Positions 5,909 to 6,998 of a stretch of DNA of 6,998 nucleotides are shown here, piece after piece. The stretch's first letter is position 1, and the number at the start of each line of letters is the position of its first letter. The position numbers and the translations under genes were made by a program. A model generated the notes under the pieces. The model was not told where the DNA came from, did no database searches, and saw nothing but the letters and a program-made list of their open reading frames with translations. Source of the DNA: an uncultured Lachnospiraceae bacterium (GTDB taxonomy: Bacteria; Bacillota; Clostridia; Lachnospirales; Lachnospiraceae); NCBI GenBank assembly GCA_947174985.1, contig CAMWLB010000161.1, positions 1 through 6,998 on the forward strand, given 5' to 3'.

Positions 5909-6994
5909 TCAATAATCAAATGTTTCCATGTATTTCATGTACTTGACCACCATCAACGCGATTTTGAAGGTAATGGCGTCCTCAAACACGCGCAAATCCA
6001 GCCCTGTGCTTTTCTGCAGCTTATCCAGCCTGTATACCAGCGTGTTGCGGTGGATGAAAAGCTGTCTTGATGTTTCCGACACATTCAGACTGTTTTCAAA
6101 AAATTTGTGGATGGTTGTAAGTGTCTCTTCATCAAAATCATCCGGACTCTTTCCTCCGAATATCTCCTTGATAAACATCTTGCAGAGCGGTATCGGAAGC
6201 TGATAAATCAGTCTGCCAATGCCAAGCTCACTATATGCAATCACATCTCTTTCGTCGAAGAAAATTTTGCCCACGTCCAACGCCATTTTTGCTTCCTTGT
6301 AAGAACGGCTGACTTCCTTGATTTCCCGAACCACCGTACCATACGCAATATGAACGTTCTTTACGCCCTCTTTTAAAAGATATGTTTCCAGCGCCCTCGC
6401 TGTCTTATCGATTTCTTTGAAAGATTCCGACTCTGACAAATCCTTCACCACAATTACATTATTTTCATCAACAGCAGTGACAAAATCCTTGCTGTTGGTG
6501 CCAAAATGCGTGCGTGAAAGCTCAAGCGCATTATTATCCTTGCCATTCTCCGATTCTACTATCAGTACCACACGGCTTACATCTGTCTGGATATGCAGCT
6601 TCTTGGCACGGCTGTAAATATCCACAAGCAACAGATTATCAAGCAGAAGGTTTTTGATAAAGTTATCTTTATCAAACCGCTCCTTATAGGCAACAAGCAG
6701 GCTCTGTATCTGAAATGCGACCATCTTACCTACAGTGTATACATCCTCGCCACTGCCGCCTGCTACCAGCACATATTCTATCTGCTGCTCGTCAAAAATT
6801 TTAAAATACTGGTATCCCTGAATTTCCTGAGAATCCGCGGGAGAAAACGCAAATTCCACTGCCTGTTTGGAACAGTTTCCCATGTCTGCAGTGGATGCCA
6901 CCTCTTTACCGTCCGTATCCATCACACAGAATTCCACTCGCGCAATGTTTTTCAGACCTTCTATTGTACTTTGTAATATTTGGCTTGATATCAT
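5909..6994 (-). CDS. CdaR/PucR-family transcriptional regulator
   Basis: This 361-residue protein resembles E. coli CdaR in layout. The N-terminal part (about 1-105) matches a diacid-recognition-like sensor domain, with EFCVMDTDGK (21-30) as the typical strand-turn at its start. A central part (about 135-250) resembles the degenerate GGDEF-like domain of CdaR, with SYKEAKMAL (231-239) marking its end. The C-terminal PucR-type helix-turn-helix (about 297-350) contains LFIHRNTLVYRLDKL (312-326), nearly the CdaR motif. Members sense small molecules, mostly sugar diacids or purine metabolites, and bind DNA as soluble cytoplasmic activators. The ligand here is unknown. The stop is 18 bases before ftsE, so it is probably cotranscribed with and may regulate the cell-wall operon. 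ATG 6994 gives a natural N-terminus, but only four bases lie upstream, so the ribosome site is unseen and an earlier start is possible. Confidence 0.88.
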   Translation of the reverse strand: MISSQILQSTIEGLKNIARVEFCVMDTDGKEVASTADMGNCSKQAVEFAFSPADSQEIQGYQYFKIFDEQQIEYVLVAGGSGEDVYTVGKMVAFQIQSLLVAYKERFDKDNFIKNLLLDNLLLVDIYSRAKKLHIQTDVSRVVLIVESENGKDNNALELSRTHFGTNSKDFVTAVDENNVIVVKDLSESESFKEIDKTARALETYLLKEGVKNVHIAYGTVVREIKEVSRSYKEAKMALDVGKIFFDERDVIAYSELGIGRLIYQLPIPLCKMFIKEIFGGKSPDDFDEETLTTIHKFFENSLNVSETSRQLFIHRNTLVYRLDKLQKSTGLDLRVFEDAITFKIALMVVKYMKYMETFDY

Positions 6995-6998
6995 GAAC

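Overview
The window looks like a chromosomal segment of a Gram-positive Clostridia, most likely Lachnospiraceae. This is inferred from the gene order, AGGAGG-type ribosome binding sites, intermediate GC and the kind of CdaR regulator present. No ribosomal marker is in the window to confirm it. All six protein genes lie on the minus strand and are closely packed (one 11-base overlap, gaps of 18 to 69 bases), so they probably form one operon read from high to low coordinates.

In order of transcription they are: a CdaR/PucR-type regulator (5909-6994), the FtsE ATPase (5147-5890), the FtsX membrane protein (4261-5157), a secreted coiled-coil M23 peptidoglycan peptidase (3016-4242), a membrane-anchored PDZ/S41 C-terminal processing protease (1640-2962), and a polytopic GT-C/DUF2142-like membrane protein (164-1570).

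The core is a cell-wall hydrolysis module. FtsE and FtsX form an ABC-type mechanotransmission complex, and the coiled-coil peptidase encoded next is its obvious extracellular partner. Its M23 zinc and catalytic residues are all intact, so it should cut peptidoglycan itself rather than only activate another enzyme, as EnvC does. The S41 protease could process or remove a wall hydrolase. The last gene may add a sugar to an envelope polymer, but its substrate is unknown. The first gene is a ligand-sensing type of regulator, which is an unexpected companion for ftsEX and may control the operon.

The low-coordinate edge (1-163) has no convincing gene. Bases 1-101 form a sharply bounded imperfect hairpin closed by a perfect 13-bp inverted repeat. 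It is unusually CpG-rich and may be a small non-autonomous mobile element or a structured RNA. A second, smaller hairpin lies between the protease gene and the last gene. No clear Rho-independent terminator or sigma-A promoter is visible; the operon promoter is probably beyond the high-coordinate edge. Apart from the terminal element the window looks like ordinary core genome, and I see no CRISPR array, tRNA, rRNA or transposase gene.
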